Positions 29,101-36,992 of a stretch of 64,000 bases of DNA are shown piece after piece (position 1 is the stretch's first letter; the number at the start of each line of letters is the position of its first letter). The notes under the pieces were generated by a model. That model did not search any database and was not told the DNA's origin. It was given only the letters and a program-made list of their open reading frames with translations. The position numbers were made by a program, and so were the translations under genes. Source of the DNA: Deltaproteobacteria bacterium (GTDB lineage Bacteria; Desulfobacterota; Desulfobacteria; Desulfobacterales; Desulfobacteraceae); contig JAADHV010000128.1 in the NCBI GenBank assembly GCA_013151635.1, forward strand, positions 1 through 64,000. The letters run 5' to 3'.

Positions 29101-30256
29101 TTCAAGCCATTTGCCTGAAATTATAATTTTAGACGAAATTCGCTTAAGGCAGATCCTGGTGAATATTGTAGGCAATGCAATTAAGTTCACAGATAAGGGA
29201 TATGTGCGTGTCAGTGCGGATTATAAGGCGGACAACCGGAATCCCGGGCAAAATGATCTGGTAATCTGTGTCGAGGATACAGGTATTGGTATTTCAGAGG
29301 ATGAAAAAGATGCCATATTTAAGGTTTTTTCCCAGCAAAAGGAACAGGATGTGAATAAATATGGGGGAACAGGCTTGGGCCTTGCCATATCCAGACGTCT
29401 TGCAGAAAGGATGGATGGAAAGATTTTTGTCGACTCTGTTCCAAATAAGGGAAGCCGGTTCACGGTTCATATTAGAAATATCCAGATGGCCTCTTTTGTC
29501 GCCATGAACAGGGATGATGAAGATATTGCAGGCTTTAACGTCTCATTTGAAAGGTCTTGCGTTTTAATTGTTGATGCCAATGATGTAAACCGTGACCTGG
29601 TGGTCAATTTTTTAAAGGATTTTGATTTTGAGATCATCAAAGCTTTTGATTCATTATCTGTTGCTGAAGCCTTGAGTAATAACAGGATTGATTTAATGAT
29701 ATGGGATATTTTGGGAAGTCCTTTTTTTAAAACAAGAATAGAATCCATAAAAGCTGATAAAAATACCAAAGATATCCCTGTTATTGCAATCGGTGATATA
29801 TCCGAATCCGCGGGATATAAAGAATTTTGTGATTTTTTTCTTGAAAAGCCGATATCAAAAAAGCAATTAATCAAGGCTTTCCGGTCATTTCTGGAACATA
29901 CCAGCGTTAAACCGGATCAAATCACGCAGGATTCATCAAAGTCTTTTGACAGCAATATTTCGTCCCAGGCAATAGGCCGGTTAAAAAAATTGCAAAAAGC
30001 ATTGAAAGATATTGAAGAAAAAACATGGAATGACCTGAAAGATGCCATGGTCATTGATGAGATTATAAATTTTGCAGGACAATTAAAACTCCTTGCCAAA
30101 GAATTTGAATACAGATATCTTTATTTATATTCTGAAAAACTTGAGAAACAGGCAAGAAGCTTTGATATGGAACAATTGCCTGGAAGCTTAAACTATTTTT
30201 CCAAAATAGGTGAACATATCTCTAAAATAATAAAAGAGTCAGAAACACAACCTTAA
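26126..30256 (+). CDS. Hybrid sensor histidine kinase with 14-repeat periplasmic propeller, Y_Y_Y domain and receiver
   Basis: A one-protein two-component system. ATG 26126 starts a clean signal peptide (MKFLPVCVLILSLTCGRAFA); the track start at 26072 is an alternative. About 14 Reg_prop repeats of the form (I/L)W(I/L)GT..GGL..(F/Y)D follow to residue ~690, enough for two seven-bladed propellers. Then come a Y_Y_Y domain, one membrane helix (WWAILIYIVSMAGISFLFL), a coiled coil, HisKA (MSHEIRTPLNLILGF), HATPase (GNAIKFTDKG, DTGIGIS, GGTGLGLAIS) and a receiver with phospho-Asp in DLMIWDI. The receiver is partly degenerate: one acidic-pair residue and the Thr are replaced, while Lys in LEKPIS is kept. 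A C-terminal helical segment ends the protein. Ligand probably a glycan or other polymer by analogy. Confidence 0.93.
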   Translation: MKFLPVCVLILSLTCGRAFANKGLKFDHPFNTGAYNASIIQDREGFIWIGCTNGIIRYDGYKTKTYKAGPNLLSSSYAPGIFEDDEGLFWIGTVGGGLDVYDKKTDSFTYYRNDPKNPYSINSDQFNWAPKTIDQDSQGNIWLGTLAGVNKFDKKTKRFESFKHMPGNPNSLSHNSVWTVFVDKNDVIWIGTEKGLDSYRPETKKFTRYFHDPKNPQSIGKGRVYAIEEGDNDILWIGTSKGGLNKFDLKTKNFSHYRHDPANPESLANDEVYSIEKDRNGNLWLGRSYAVAAGLEIFNPEKETFIHFRHNPEKKDSISGDIIMSCFEDRAGIMWIVENTGPVDKYDPNLKKFVTYRHNPNDSNTLSSNVVPTIIEDHKGNIWFATQLGGLNRLEKNGKFTVFKKEPDNPMGISDNYIFSVMEDHENKLWISMNDGIHGIFNPDTARFEKKYKNPYASVVARGMIEDNQDPDILWFGSEADGLFSFSKKKAKFLQYENDPDDPESLGTNIVLSLFQDKEGVLWVPTQGNGLDRFVKKTKTFIHYKMDPDNPLSISGNMVTDCYIDNSGRFWVSTSDGGLNLFDKDAGTFKHFNENCGFKTKSIRAILEDNDQNLWLSSDIGLIKFSLKTLKVVRVYSRLDGLQGNNFSLYSTSACKTRAGQMWFSGLSGVNSFYPAKIINNAYIPPVALTSMKQGRKKLIFNKLYDSQEILDLNWKDNFFEFEFVALNYSQPGKNQYAYFLEGFDKAWNNIGTRRYGKYTNIPGGDYVLRLFGSNNDGLWNYKGPAIHIHVATRPWKTWWAILIYIVSMAGISFLFLRIKTRSYEAQLKKERKISDQLRHIDKMRSDLLEKQKAAEKELVKARDDLEKIVEQRTCELKAAKENAEAANEAKGQFLANMSHEIRTPLNLILGFSQALEQDIKDETQRDYISSIRSSGKTLLTLLNDILDLSKIEAGRFRVEYRAFNIRQLLREIEQMFAKKTEQQGLEFKLDISSHLPEIIILDEIRLRQILVNIVGNAIKFTDKGYVRVSADYKADNRNPGQNDLVICVEDTGIGISEDEKDAIFKVFSQQKEQDVNKYGGTGLGLAISRRLAERMDGKIFVDSVPNKGSRFTVHIRNIQMASFVAMNRDDEDIAGFNVSFERSCVLIVDANDVNRDLVVNFLKDFDFEIIKAFDSLSVAEALSNNRIDLMIWDILGSPFFKTRIESIKADKNTKDIPVIAIGDISESAGYKEFCDFFLEKPISKKQLIKAFRSFLEHTSVKPDQITQDSSKSFDSNISSQAIGRLKKLQKALKDIEEKTWNDLKDAMVIDEIINFAGQLKLLAKEFEYRYLYLYSEKLEKQARSFDMEQLPGSLNYFSKIGEHISKIIKESETQP

Positions 30257-30270
30257 TCCGGAGTTGTCTT

Positions 30271-30831
30271 ATGAACCATCAAAAAACATTGGTTTTAGCT
30301 GTGGATGATAGACCCCAGAATCTGCAGTTTTTAGGAAAGCTTTTGTCTGATAAAGGATATGAAGTGGGTATGGCCCAGAACGGCAGGCAGGCATTGAACT
30401 TTATAAAAAAGAATGAACCGGACCTGATCCTTCTGGATATCATGATGCCCGAGATGGATGGGTATGAAGTGTGCCGGCAGATAAAAGCTGATTTCAGCGT
30501 CCGCCACATCCCCATTATTTTCCTTACGGCAAAGACCGATCCAAAGGACATAGTAAAAGGGTTTGATGCCGGCGGTGTTGATTATGTAACAAAACCCTTT
30601 AATTCTGCCGAGCTGCTTGTCAGGGTAAAAACCCATATTGAGATCAAAATACTGAGGGGGCTTTTACCCATGTGTTCCAAATGTAAAAAAATCAGGAATG
30701 ACAAGGGCTTCTGGAAGCGGGTTGATTCATACATTGAAGAACATTCCCAGCTTACTTTTACCCATGGTATCTGCCCTGATTGCCTGGTTGAACTTTACGG
30801 GGAAAAACCCTGGTTTAAAAAGAAAAAATAA
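30271..30831 (+). CDS. Response regulator with CxxC-type C-terminal module
   Basis: A 186-residue protein. Residues 1-125 form a full receiver domain: LAVDDRPQN acidic pocket, DLILLDIMMPEMDG phospho-aspartate, FLTAKTD threonine and VTKPF lysine. Residues ~130-180 are a short module PMCSKCKKIRNDKGFWKRVDSYIEEH...GICPDCLVELYG with two Cys pairs, likely a zinc ribbon. This module often follows REC in delta-type proteobacteria, but its role is unknown to me. No DNA-binding or enzymatic output is present. It starts 14 bases after the hybrid kinase, so it is almost certainly that kinase's partner. Confidence 0.92.
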   Translation: MNHQKTLVLAVDDRPQNLQFLGKLLSDKGYEVGMAQNGRQALNFIKKNEPDLILLDIMMPEMDGYEVCRQIKADFSVRHIPIIFLTAKTDPKDIVKGFDAGGVDYVTKPFNSAELLVRVKTHIEIKILRGLLPMCSKCKKIRNDKGFWKRVDSYIEEHSQLTFTHGICPDCLVELYGEKPWFKKKK

Positions 30832-31018
30832 AAATTTTCAGTTCAACACCGGAGTTCTGGTTTAATCTTCAGGTGAATCATGTTGATGGCAATGAGAATC
30901 AATCGGCGGGTATCTTTTTTAAGTTTGCCAGCGGGTTTTGGATATCTTTGATTGCTTTTTTTAAAGATTGCGTTATGTTATTGGAACATGAAATTAAAAA
31001 AATATGTCTGGAGTGCAT

Positions 31019-31783
31019 ATGAGCAAAATAATCGCAATGGCCGGCAAGGGCGGAGTCGGAAAAACAACGGTTTCAGCACTTGTTACAAGATATTTTACAA
31101 AACATCAGAAAGAGCCTCTTCTTGCAATTGATGCAGATCCCAACAGCAATCTTGGTGAAACTCTTGGGCTTGATATCAAAAAAACAGTGGGCGACATCCG
31201 TGAAGATTTCATGAAAGATCCACAGGGTGTGCCCGCAGGCATGGACAAAATACTGTACCTTGAAATGCTTATGAACCAGGTGCTGATAGAAGAAAAATCG
31301 TTTGATCTTCTGGTTATGGGCCGCCAGGAAGGCCAGGGATGTTATTGCATGGTAAATAATATTCTTAACCGGTTTGCCGACGAACTGGAGAGTAATTATA
31401 AATACCTGCTGGTGGATAATGAAGCCGGGATGGAGCATTTAAGCCGCAGGACCAGCGGCAAGGTGGATATCCTTCTTATGGTTACGGATTATGCCTTAAG
31501 GGGCCTTAGAGCTGTTGGAAGAATCAATGAAATGCTCGATGACCTGAAACTGGATGTGAAACATAAGGGACTGATCGTTAACCGGGCACCGGAAAATTTA
31601 AGCAAAGCCTTTCTGGGTGAAGTTGAAAATATCGGCATACCAATACTGTGTACCATACCCGATGACAAGAACCTTCTTGAGTTTGACATGGAAAGAAGGT
31701 CGGTTCTTGAAATGGAGGATGATTCTCCTTCTGTTGCAGCTGTCAGGGATATGATGGAAAAGGTAAAAGAGATTATTGAGTAA
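31019..31783 (+). CDS. cooC: CooC-type P-loop ATPase (nickel insertion / maturation factor)
   Basis: A MinD/SIMIBI-class ATPase of 254 residues. The deviant Walker A KGGVGKTTVSAL sits at residue ~8, switch I is IDADPNSNLGETLG, and the family block GRQEGQGCYCMVNNILNRF carries the paired cysteines (CYC) where CooC dimers bind metal. NRAPENL is the base-recognition region. CooC inserts nickel into carbon monoxide dehydrogenase. No cooS gene lies in the window, so the client here is unknown. ATG 31019 has GGAG five bases upstream; the track start at 31004 is not supported. It heads a tight gene run ending with the MFS transporter. Confidence 0.88.
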   Translation: MSKIIAMAGKGGVGKTTVSALVTRYFTKHQKEPLLAIDADPNSNLGETLGLDIKKTVGDIREDFMKDPQGVPAGMDKILYLEMLMNQVLIEEKSFDLLVMGRQEGQGCYCMVNNILNRFADELESNYKYLLVDNEAGMEHLSRRTSGKVDILLMVTDYALRGLRAVGRINEMLDDLKLDVKHKGLIVNRAPENLSKAFLGEVENIGIPILCTIPDDKNLLEFDMERRSVLEMEDDSPSVAAVRDMMEKVKEIIE

Positions 31784-31785
31784 CC

Positions 31786-32553
31786 ATGGGGTATGTATTT
31801 GATTTTAAAGATGCAGGATCATATGATGCCTGGCTTGACCAGACAAAAAATAAGTATTGCCTGGACCTTGAAATCAAATTATTAATGGGACTTTTATCCC
31901 CTAAAAAAGGGCAGAGGATCCTTGATATCGGCTGCGGGACCGGGATAAGCCTTGAGCCGTTGCTGGGCAGGGGCTTGAACCTGACAGGGATAGATCCTTC
32001 ACCATATATGCTGGACATAGCATCTAAAAGGCTTGGCAATAAGGTGGAACTTCACAGGAGTACTGGCGAGGAACTTCCTTTTGATGACAATGAATTTGAC
32101 AAAGCCTTTTTTTTCACAAGCCTTGAATTTACGGGCAGGCCGGCAAAGGCCGTTGAAGAGGCCTGCAGGGTGGCAAAAGATACGGTGATTATCTGTGTTT
32201 TAAACCGGTATGCACCATTAAACATGATCCGCAGGTTTAAAAGTTTTTTTGTGCCGGGTATTTATACCCATGCCCACTTTTTCAGCATCTGGGAGCTCAA
32301 ACAGATCCTGTTTGCCATTCTTGGAAATGTTCCTGTAAAATGGAAGACAACCTTGCAATTGCCTTTTGCCTGTGGCCAGGTTGCATCTTGTATTGAAAAT
32401 AATAAAATTATTCAAAAGTCATTTTTCGGAACACTGATTGGCATGAGTATCAAACCCGTGCCAAAATTCAGGACCAGGCTTTTGATGCTGAAAGTGAAGA
32501 AGCCAAAGGCTTATAACCCTGCGACAGGATGGGTCACAAGGATGAGACCTTAG
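31786..32553 (+). CDS. Class I SAM-dependent methyltransferase
   Basis: A 255-residue Rossmann-fold methyltransferase. Motif I is ILDIGCGTGISLEPL, motif II is LTGIDPSPYMLDIASKRL and the post-motif acidic ELPFDDNEFDKAFFFTSLEF marks the methyltransf_11 group. The C-terminal ~100 residues hold a hydrophobic segment and no recognisable substrate domain. The start follows the cooC-like stop after two bases, and the stop is three bases before the radical SAM gene, so it is in the same operon. The substrate is unknown; placement between a metal-insertion ATPase and a radical SAM protein hints at a cofactor or metalloenzyme modification step. Confidence 0.87.
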   Translation: MGYVFDFKDAGSYDAWLDQTKNKYCLDLEIKLLMGLLSPKKGQRILDIGCGTGISLEPLLGRGLNLTGIDPSPYMLDIASKRLGNKVELHRSTGEELPFDDNEFDKAFFFTSLEFTGRPAKAVEEACRVAKDTVIICVLNRYAPLNMIRRFKSFFVPGIYTHAHFFSIWELKQILFAILGNVPVKWKTTLQLPFACGQVASCIENNKIIQKSFFGTLIGMSIKPVPKFRTRLLMLKVKKPKAYNPATGWVTRMRP

Positions 32554-32556
32554 AAG

Positions 32557-33567
32557 ATGGAAACCCTTTTTTATGAAAGACTGGACAGGAAGGCTGTAGA
32601 ATGCCATATCTGCCACCACTTCTGCGTGATCAAAGACGGTAAAAAGGGCATATGCGGGGTCAGGGAAAATAAAGGCGGCAGGCTTATGTCCCTTGTGTAT
32701 CCGAAAGTGGTTGCAATGAGTGTGGATCCCATAGAAAAAAAGCCCCTGTTCCATTTTAAACCGGGTTCTTTTTCTTATTCCATTGCCACGGTGGGCTGCA
32801 ATTTCAAATGCACCTTTTGCCAGAATTCTGATATCGCCCAGATGCAGGGATATTACGACGGGATGATCCGCAGTAATGACATGAGCCCTGAAAAAATTGT
32901 CAGAGAAGCTGTAAAAACAGGATGCGAAAGTATTGCATATACATATACGGAGCCTACAATCTTTTTTGAACTGGCCCTTGAAACAGCCCGGCTTGCAAAA
33001 CAGCAGGGCCTTTCCAATGTATTTGTCACCAACGGATATATGAGTACAAAGACCCTTGAAACGATTTCCCCTTACCTTGATGCAGCAAATGTGGACCTTA
33101 AGGCATTTAACGACAGGTTCTACCGGAACTATTGCAAGGCAAGGCTCGGACCTGTTAAAGAAAGTATAAAGAAAATGAAGAGCCTGGGAATCATGGTGGA
33201 GATCACCACCCTGTTGATTCCGGGTCTGAATGATGATGAAAATGATATAAATGCCATGGCGGAATACATTGCCAATGATCTTGGAAAAGAGACCCCATGG
33301 CATATTTCAAGGTTTCACCCGTGCTATAAAATGACGGACAGACCGCCAACTCCCGTGTCTTCATTGGAAAAGGCATATGAAGCAGGCAGGAACAAAGGCC
33401 TTTGGCATGTATATATTGGAAATGTGCCGGGGAACCTGTCGGAAAATACCCGTTGCCATGCCTGCAATGAACTTCTGGTGAAACGATATGCTTACCGGAT
33501 TAAAAGTTTTCTGGCAGAAGGTGGAAAATGCCCCGGATGCGGTACACCTGTCTATGGCAGATATTAA
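32557..33567 (+). CDS. amrS: AmmeMemoRadiSam-type radical SAM enzyme
   Basis: A radical SAM protein of 336 residues. The N-terminal zinc-like cluster CHICHHFCVIKDGKKGICGVREN is typical of AmrS and of pyruvate-formate-lyase-activase relatives, and the [4Fe-4S]-SAM motif is CNFKCTFCQN. Further family blocks are AYTYTEPTIFFE, VFVTNGYMS and VDLKAFND, and C-terminal cysteines (CHACNELL, CPGCGTP) suggest a second metal site. In other genomes it is linked to Memo-like and AMMECR1-like proteins; neither is present here. ATG 32557 follows the methyltransferase stop by three bases. Reaction and substrate are not established for the family. Confidence 0.9.
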   Translation: METLFYERLDRKAVECHICHHFCVIKDGKKGICGVRENKGGRLMSLVYPKVVAMSVDPIEKKPLFHFKPGSFSYSIATVGCNFKCTFCQNSDIAQMQGYYDGMIRSNDMSPEKIVREAVKTGCESIAYTYTEPTIFFELALETARLAKQQGLSNVFVTNGYMSTKTLETISPYLDAANVDLKAFNDRFYRNYCKARLGPVKESIKKMKSLGIMVEITTLLIPGLNDDENDINAMAEYIANDLGKETPWHISRFHPCYKMTDRPPTPVSSLEKAYEAGRNKGLWHVYIGNVPGNLSENTRCHACNELLVKRYAYRIKSFLAEGGKCPGCGTPVYGRY

Positions 33568-33598
33568 ATTTTTTTAAAGGTTTTAAAAGACAAGTTAA

Positions 33599-34477
33599 AT
33601 GGATTTAGCATTTAAAAATAAGATACTTACATTCGGGAGAATGATTAAGTTTTCCCATACGGTTTTTGCCCTCCCCTTTGCCATGTCTGCCGTGGTAATG
33701 GCCTGGGAGACTTACCCTCCTTCATTCTTGGATCTTATATGGATTGTTCTGGCCATGGTCGGAGCAAGATCTGCTGCCATGGGGTTTAACAGGATTGCGG
33801 ATGCGGATATTGATCTTAAAAATAAAAGAACAGCGATAAGGGAAATTCCTTCAGGGCGGTTGACAAAAAAGGAGTCTTTTTTATTTGTTGCCCTGTCATC
33901 CATTGTATTTGTTTTTTCTGCTGCCATGCTGTCTCGACTCTGCTTTTTCCTTTCTTTCCCGGTATTATTTCTTTTAATGTTTTATTCTTATACCAAACGA
34001 TTTACAAAATATTGCCACCTTTTTCTTGGATTTGCCATTGGCCTTGCTCCTGTCGGAGCATGGGTGGCGATTGCAGGCAACCTGTCATTCAGTGTCGTTT
34101 TTCTAAGTCTTGGGCTTTTGACCTATATTGCCGGGTTTGATATCCTCTATGCCTGCCAGGACATTGATTTTGATCAAAAGGAAGGACTTTTTTCCCTGCC
34201 GTCAACAATCGGGCCTGTAAAAGCCATGCGGATTTCTTCATTGCTCCATGTTGCCACATTTATTTTTCTTTTTATAATGTATGTGACTTTTGGTATGCAT
34301 AAGGTATTTTTATTATTTTTAGGAGTCATCGGCCTTCTCTTGATAACTGAGCATAAACTTGTTAATCCTGATAATTTAAAGCATATTAATGTGGCATTTT
34401 TTCATATGAATTCAATTATATCCGTTCTTCTTTTTGCTGGTGTGCTGACACAGGTTTTTTTTAAATGGCAGTCTTGA
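33599..34477 (+). CDS. UbiA-family prenyltransferase (menaquinone, MqnP-like)
   Basis: An integral membrane prenyltransferase of 292 residues with about eight helices. It attaches a polyprenyl chain to an aromatic quinone precursor. The two Asp-rich motifs are seen: NRIADADIDLKNKRTA (NxxxDxxxD type) and ACQDIDFDQKEGLFSLP. The N-terminal MIKFSHTVFALPFA is typical of the UbiA-like group used in the futalosine menaquinone route of anaerobes, which fits a bacterium making menaquinone; no other men/mqn gene is in the window. Its 3' end overlaps the CCA-enzyme gene by 13 bases. Confidence 0.88.
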   Translation: MDLAFKNKILTFGRMIKFSHTVFALPFAMSAVVMAWETYPPSFLDLIWIVLAMVGARSAAMGFNRIADADIDLKNKRTAIREIPSGRLTKKESFLFVALSSIVFVFSAAMLSRLCFFLSFPVLFLLMFYSYTKRFTKYCHLFLGFAIGLAPVGAWVAIAGNLSFSVVFLSLGLLTYIAGFDILYACQDIDFDQKEGLFSLPSTIGPVKAMRISSLLHVATFIFLFIMYVTFGMHKVFLLFLGVIGLLLITEHKLVNPDNLKHINVAFFHMNSIISVLLFAGVLTQVFFKWQS

Positions 34478-35790
34478 TTACTGAAAAAGTCAAAAAAACC
34501 GTCCGGTTCATTATAGACAGGTTTAAGAAAAGCGGGTTCCAGGCTTATATTGTAGGTGGCGCGGTCAGGGATATCATGTTGCAAAAATCCCCGGATGATT
34601 TTGATATCTTGACCAATGCAGCCATAAAAGAGATACAATCCCTTTTTTCAGATCAAAAAGTTAAAACCGTTGGAAAGGCCTTTCCTGTCTGCCTGGTAAA
34701 CGGTATTGAAGTTTCTTCCGGGCGGGCTGTATTTGATGTTGCAAACTTCCCTGAATCAGATCTTGCCAAAAGAGATTTTACCATAAACGCAATGGCCTAT
34801 GACCCTATAGCCAAAAAGATTATTGATCCTTTTAACGGGAGAAAAGACCTTGAAGACGCTGTGATCAGGTTTACAAAGGAACCTGAAAAAAGAATCAGGG
34901 AAGATCCGTTAAGGATGATCCGGGCATGCAGGTTTGTTGCCATGATAAAAGGCTCTTTCTCCCTGTCTTCCCTTGATATTATTCTTGCCAATAAGAATTT
35001 GCTGGATGAATCCGCTGCAAAAGAGAGAATACAAAATGAAATTATAAAAGCGCTTGGCCTGGAAAAGCCTTCAGCCTTTTTCAAGGCATTAAAAAAAACA
35101 GGCTTGTTGCCAAAGATTTTTCCAAGCCTTGACAGGTGCTGCGACCTTGATGGCGGTCCCCATCATGGTGAAACCGTATTTGAACACAGCATGCTTGTGG
35201 GCGACGCATTGCCATCTTCTTTGCCAATATTAAGGCTTGCAGGTTTTTTACATGATACAGGAAAATTTAACGCTGCCAGGATCAAGGAAGGCAGCTTGAC
35301 TTTTGCAGGCCATGAAAATTATAGCAGGGATGCGGTTTGCGACCTTCAATCCTTAAGATTTTCATCCAAGGATATTTCTTATATCGAGTCTTTAATAAAG
35401 GCGCATATGAGGCCATTGAAAAGTGAAACCACCCCAAAGGCTGTAAGAAGGCTCCTTTCCATGCTGGATAAATACAGGCTTGATTACCGGGATTTTATGC
35501 GGATGAGAATTGCAGACAAAAAGGGTAACCTTGCCAAAAGCCCTTATACAATTTCGCAAATCCGCAGGAGGTTGAAAAAAATTTATGACGTGATGGCCCC
35601 GAACCTGGCCTTCCGGATGGACCACCTTGAGATAACAGGGGATGATATTATTAAGATCCTTGGTATTAATCCCGGACCTGATGTAGGGAAGATTAAGAAA
35701 AAACTATTTGAAAAAGTATTGGATGATCCTGCACTGAATAATTATAATGCTCTCAAGAAGCTATGCCTCTCCTTTCAAATAAAAAAATAA
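34465..35790 (+). CDS. cca: CCA tRNA nucleotidyltransferase / poly(A) polymerase family with HD domain
   Basis: Class II nucleotidyltransferase of 441 residues. The active site is IVGGAVRDIMLQKSPDDFDILTNA (GGxVRD and DxD), followed by RDFTINAMAYDP and the RNA-binding RIREDPLRMIRACRF. A C-terminal HD hydrolase domain is visible in LRLAGFLHDTGKFNAA with GHENYSRDA and IKAHMRP. Such HD-fused enzymes add or repair the tRNA 3' CCA end. The one intact tRNA in this window already encodes CCA, so repair may be the main role. It overlaps ubiA by 13 bases upstream and the MFS gene by 28 bases downstream. Confidence 0.92.
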   Translation: MAVLITEKVKKTVRFIIDRFKKSGFQAYIVGGAVRDIMLQKSPDDFDILTNAAIKEIQSLFSDQKVKTVGKAFPVCLVNGIEVSSGRAVFDVANFPESDLAKRDFTINAMAYDPIAKKIIDPFNGRKDLEDAVIRFTKEPEKRIREDPLRMIRACRFVAMIKGSFSLSSLDIILANKNLLDESAAKERIQNEIIKALGLEKPSAFFKALKKTGLLPKIFPSLDRCCDLDGGPHHGETVFEHSMLVGDALPSSLPILRLAGFLHDTGKFNAARIKEGSLTFAGHENYSRDAVCDLQSLRFSSKDISYIESLIKAHMRPLKSETTPKAVRRLLSMLDKYRLDYRDFMRMRIADKKGNLAKSPYTISQIRRRLKKIYDVMAPNLAFRMDHLEITGDDIIKILGINPGPDVGKIKKKLFEKVLDDPALNNYNALKKLCLSFQIKK

Positions 35791-36938
35791 TACTGTTTTT
35801 CGGATGTCTGACGATTTTTTTCCCAGGGGCTTTTGTATTTGGTTTTCCCGGTGTCATGGCATTGGAATGGCAGGCACTTTTTCATGTAAATAAGGCCCAG
35901 ATCGGCAGGGTTATGTTTTTCATACTTGCCGGGACAGGATGTTCAATGTACCTGGCGGGCAAATTACAAGAAAAAATTGCCCCGCGCATGGTTATTTTCA
36001 CAGGCAGTTTTGCCTGTTCTCTGGTCATGGCTTTTGCGGGGCATGCAGCCTCCATTGGCCAGGTCTATCTATGGGCATTTACTGAAGGTTTTTTCTGCGG
36101 GTTTGTATATATCCCGTGCCTCACCATTTTCCAGAGGATGTTCCCTGAAAATAAAGGATTTATTACAGGCATTCTTAATCTGACATTCGGGGGCTCAGCA
36201 GCAGTAATGTCCCCGGTTTTTACCTATTTGCTGGTTTCAAAAGGCTATGTTTTTACATCCGATTTCGCAGCATTGATTTCCATTATTCTTGGCACATCAT
36301 CTGCCTTGTTTATAAGGATTCCGGGGAATGGAAAAGACCAGGCGAAACAGCAGTTGCCAAATTTGTCCTTGAAAAAGACATTAAGACTTTCGTCTTTCTG
36401 GTTTCTCTGGTGCGTATGGGCATTGTCCGGGGCTGCCGGGATTTCCCTGATAGTTCTTTCTTCTTCTTTCGGGAAGCATCTGGGATATGGCATCACACAA
36501 TATGTTTATATATTGACAGGGTTTAATGTGTTAAACGGGATTGGCCGTCTTATTTGCGGCAGGCTGTCGGACAGGTATTCCAAACGAAAAATTTTAAAGA
36601 CAGTCTTTTTACTGGCAGCCTTTGCCTATCTTTTAATGCCCATGACCGGCAATCTTTATATTATAAGTTTTCTGGCATGCTTAATCGGGCTTGCCTTTGG
36701 CGGTCTTTTTACTGTTTCAGCCCCTCTTGTGACCGAGGTTTTCGGGCTTGATAATTTTGGGAAAATTTTCGGATTGGTATTTACCGCATACGGGTTTTTT
36801 GCAGGCTTCCTAGGCCCGTGGCTGTCAGGAATTATCCTTGACGCAACCGGGTCGAATTTCAGGATTGTATTCACCTTGTTCGCCGTGTTTTATCTTATTT
36901 CATCCGTACTGATTTTAAGGGTAAAAAAACAATCATAG
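35763..36938 (+). CDS. Major facilitator superfamily transporter
   Basis: A 12-helix transporter of 391 residues. The MFS motif between helices 8 and 9 is GRLICGRLSDRYSKRKIL, and helix 11 carries GLVFTAYGFFAGFLGPWLSGIILDATG. The overall pattern resembles the oxalate/formate antiporter and NarK-like groups, which exchange small organic or inorganic anions; the substrate cannot be assigned. It is the last gene of the run that starts with cooC and overlaps the cca end by 28 bases. It is convergent with the downstream Cache sensor kinase. Confidence 0.9.
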   Translation: MPLLSNKKIILFFGCLTIFFPGAFVFGFPGVMALEWQALFHVNKAQIGRVMFFILAGTGCSMYLAGKLQEKIAPRMVIFTGSFACSLVMAFAGHAASIGQVYLWAFTEGFFCGFVYIPCLTIFQRMFPENKGFITGILNLTFGGSAAVMSPVFTYLLVSKGYVFTSDFAALISIILGTSSALFIRIPGNGKDQAKQQLPNLSLKKTLRLSSFWFLWCVWALSGAAGISLIVLSSSFGKHLGYGITQYVYILTGFNVLNGIGRLICGRLSDRYSKRKILKTVFLLAAFAYLLMPMTGNLYIISFLACLIGLAFGGLFTVSAPLVTEVFGLDNFGKIFGLVFTAYGFFAGFLGPWLSGIILDATGSNFRIVFTLFAVFYLISSVLILRVKKQS

Positions 36939-36992
36939 TTTATTTTTTGGTCCACCCTGTTGGTCAAAAAGTTTTATTTTAAACAACAGGCA

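Noticed and set aside
31019-33567. Complete AmmeMemoRadiSam system
   Set aside because: Only the radical SAM member is present; Memo-like and AMMECR1-like genes are absent in the window.
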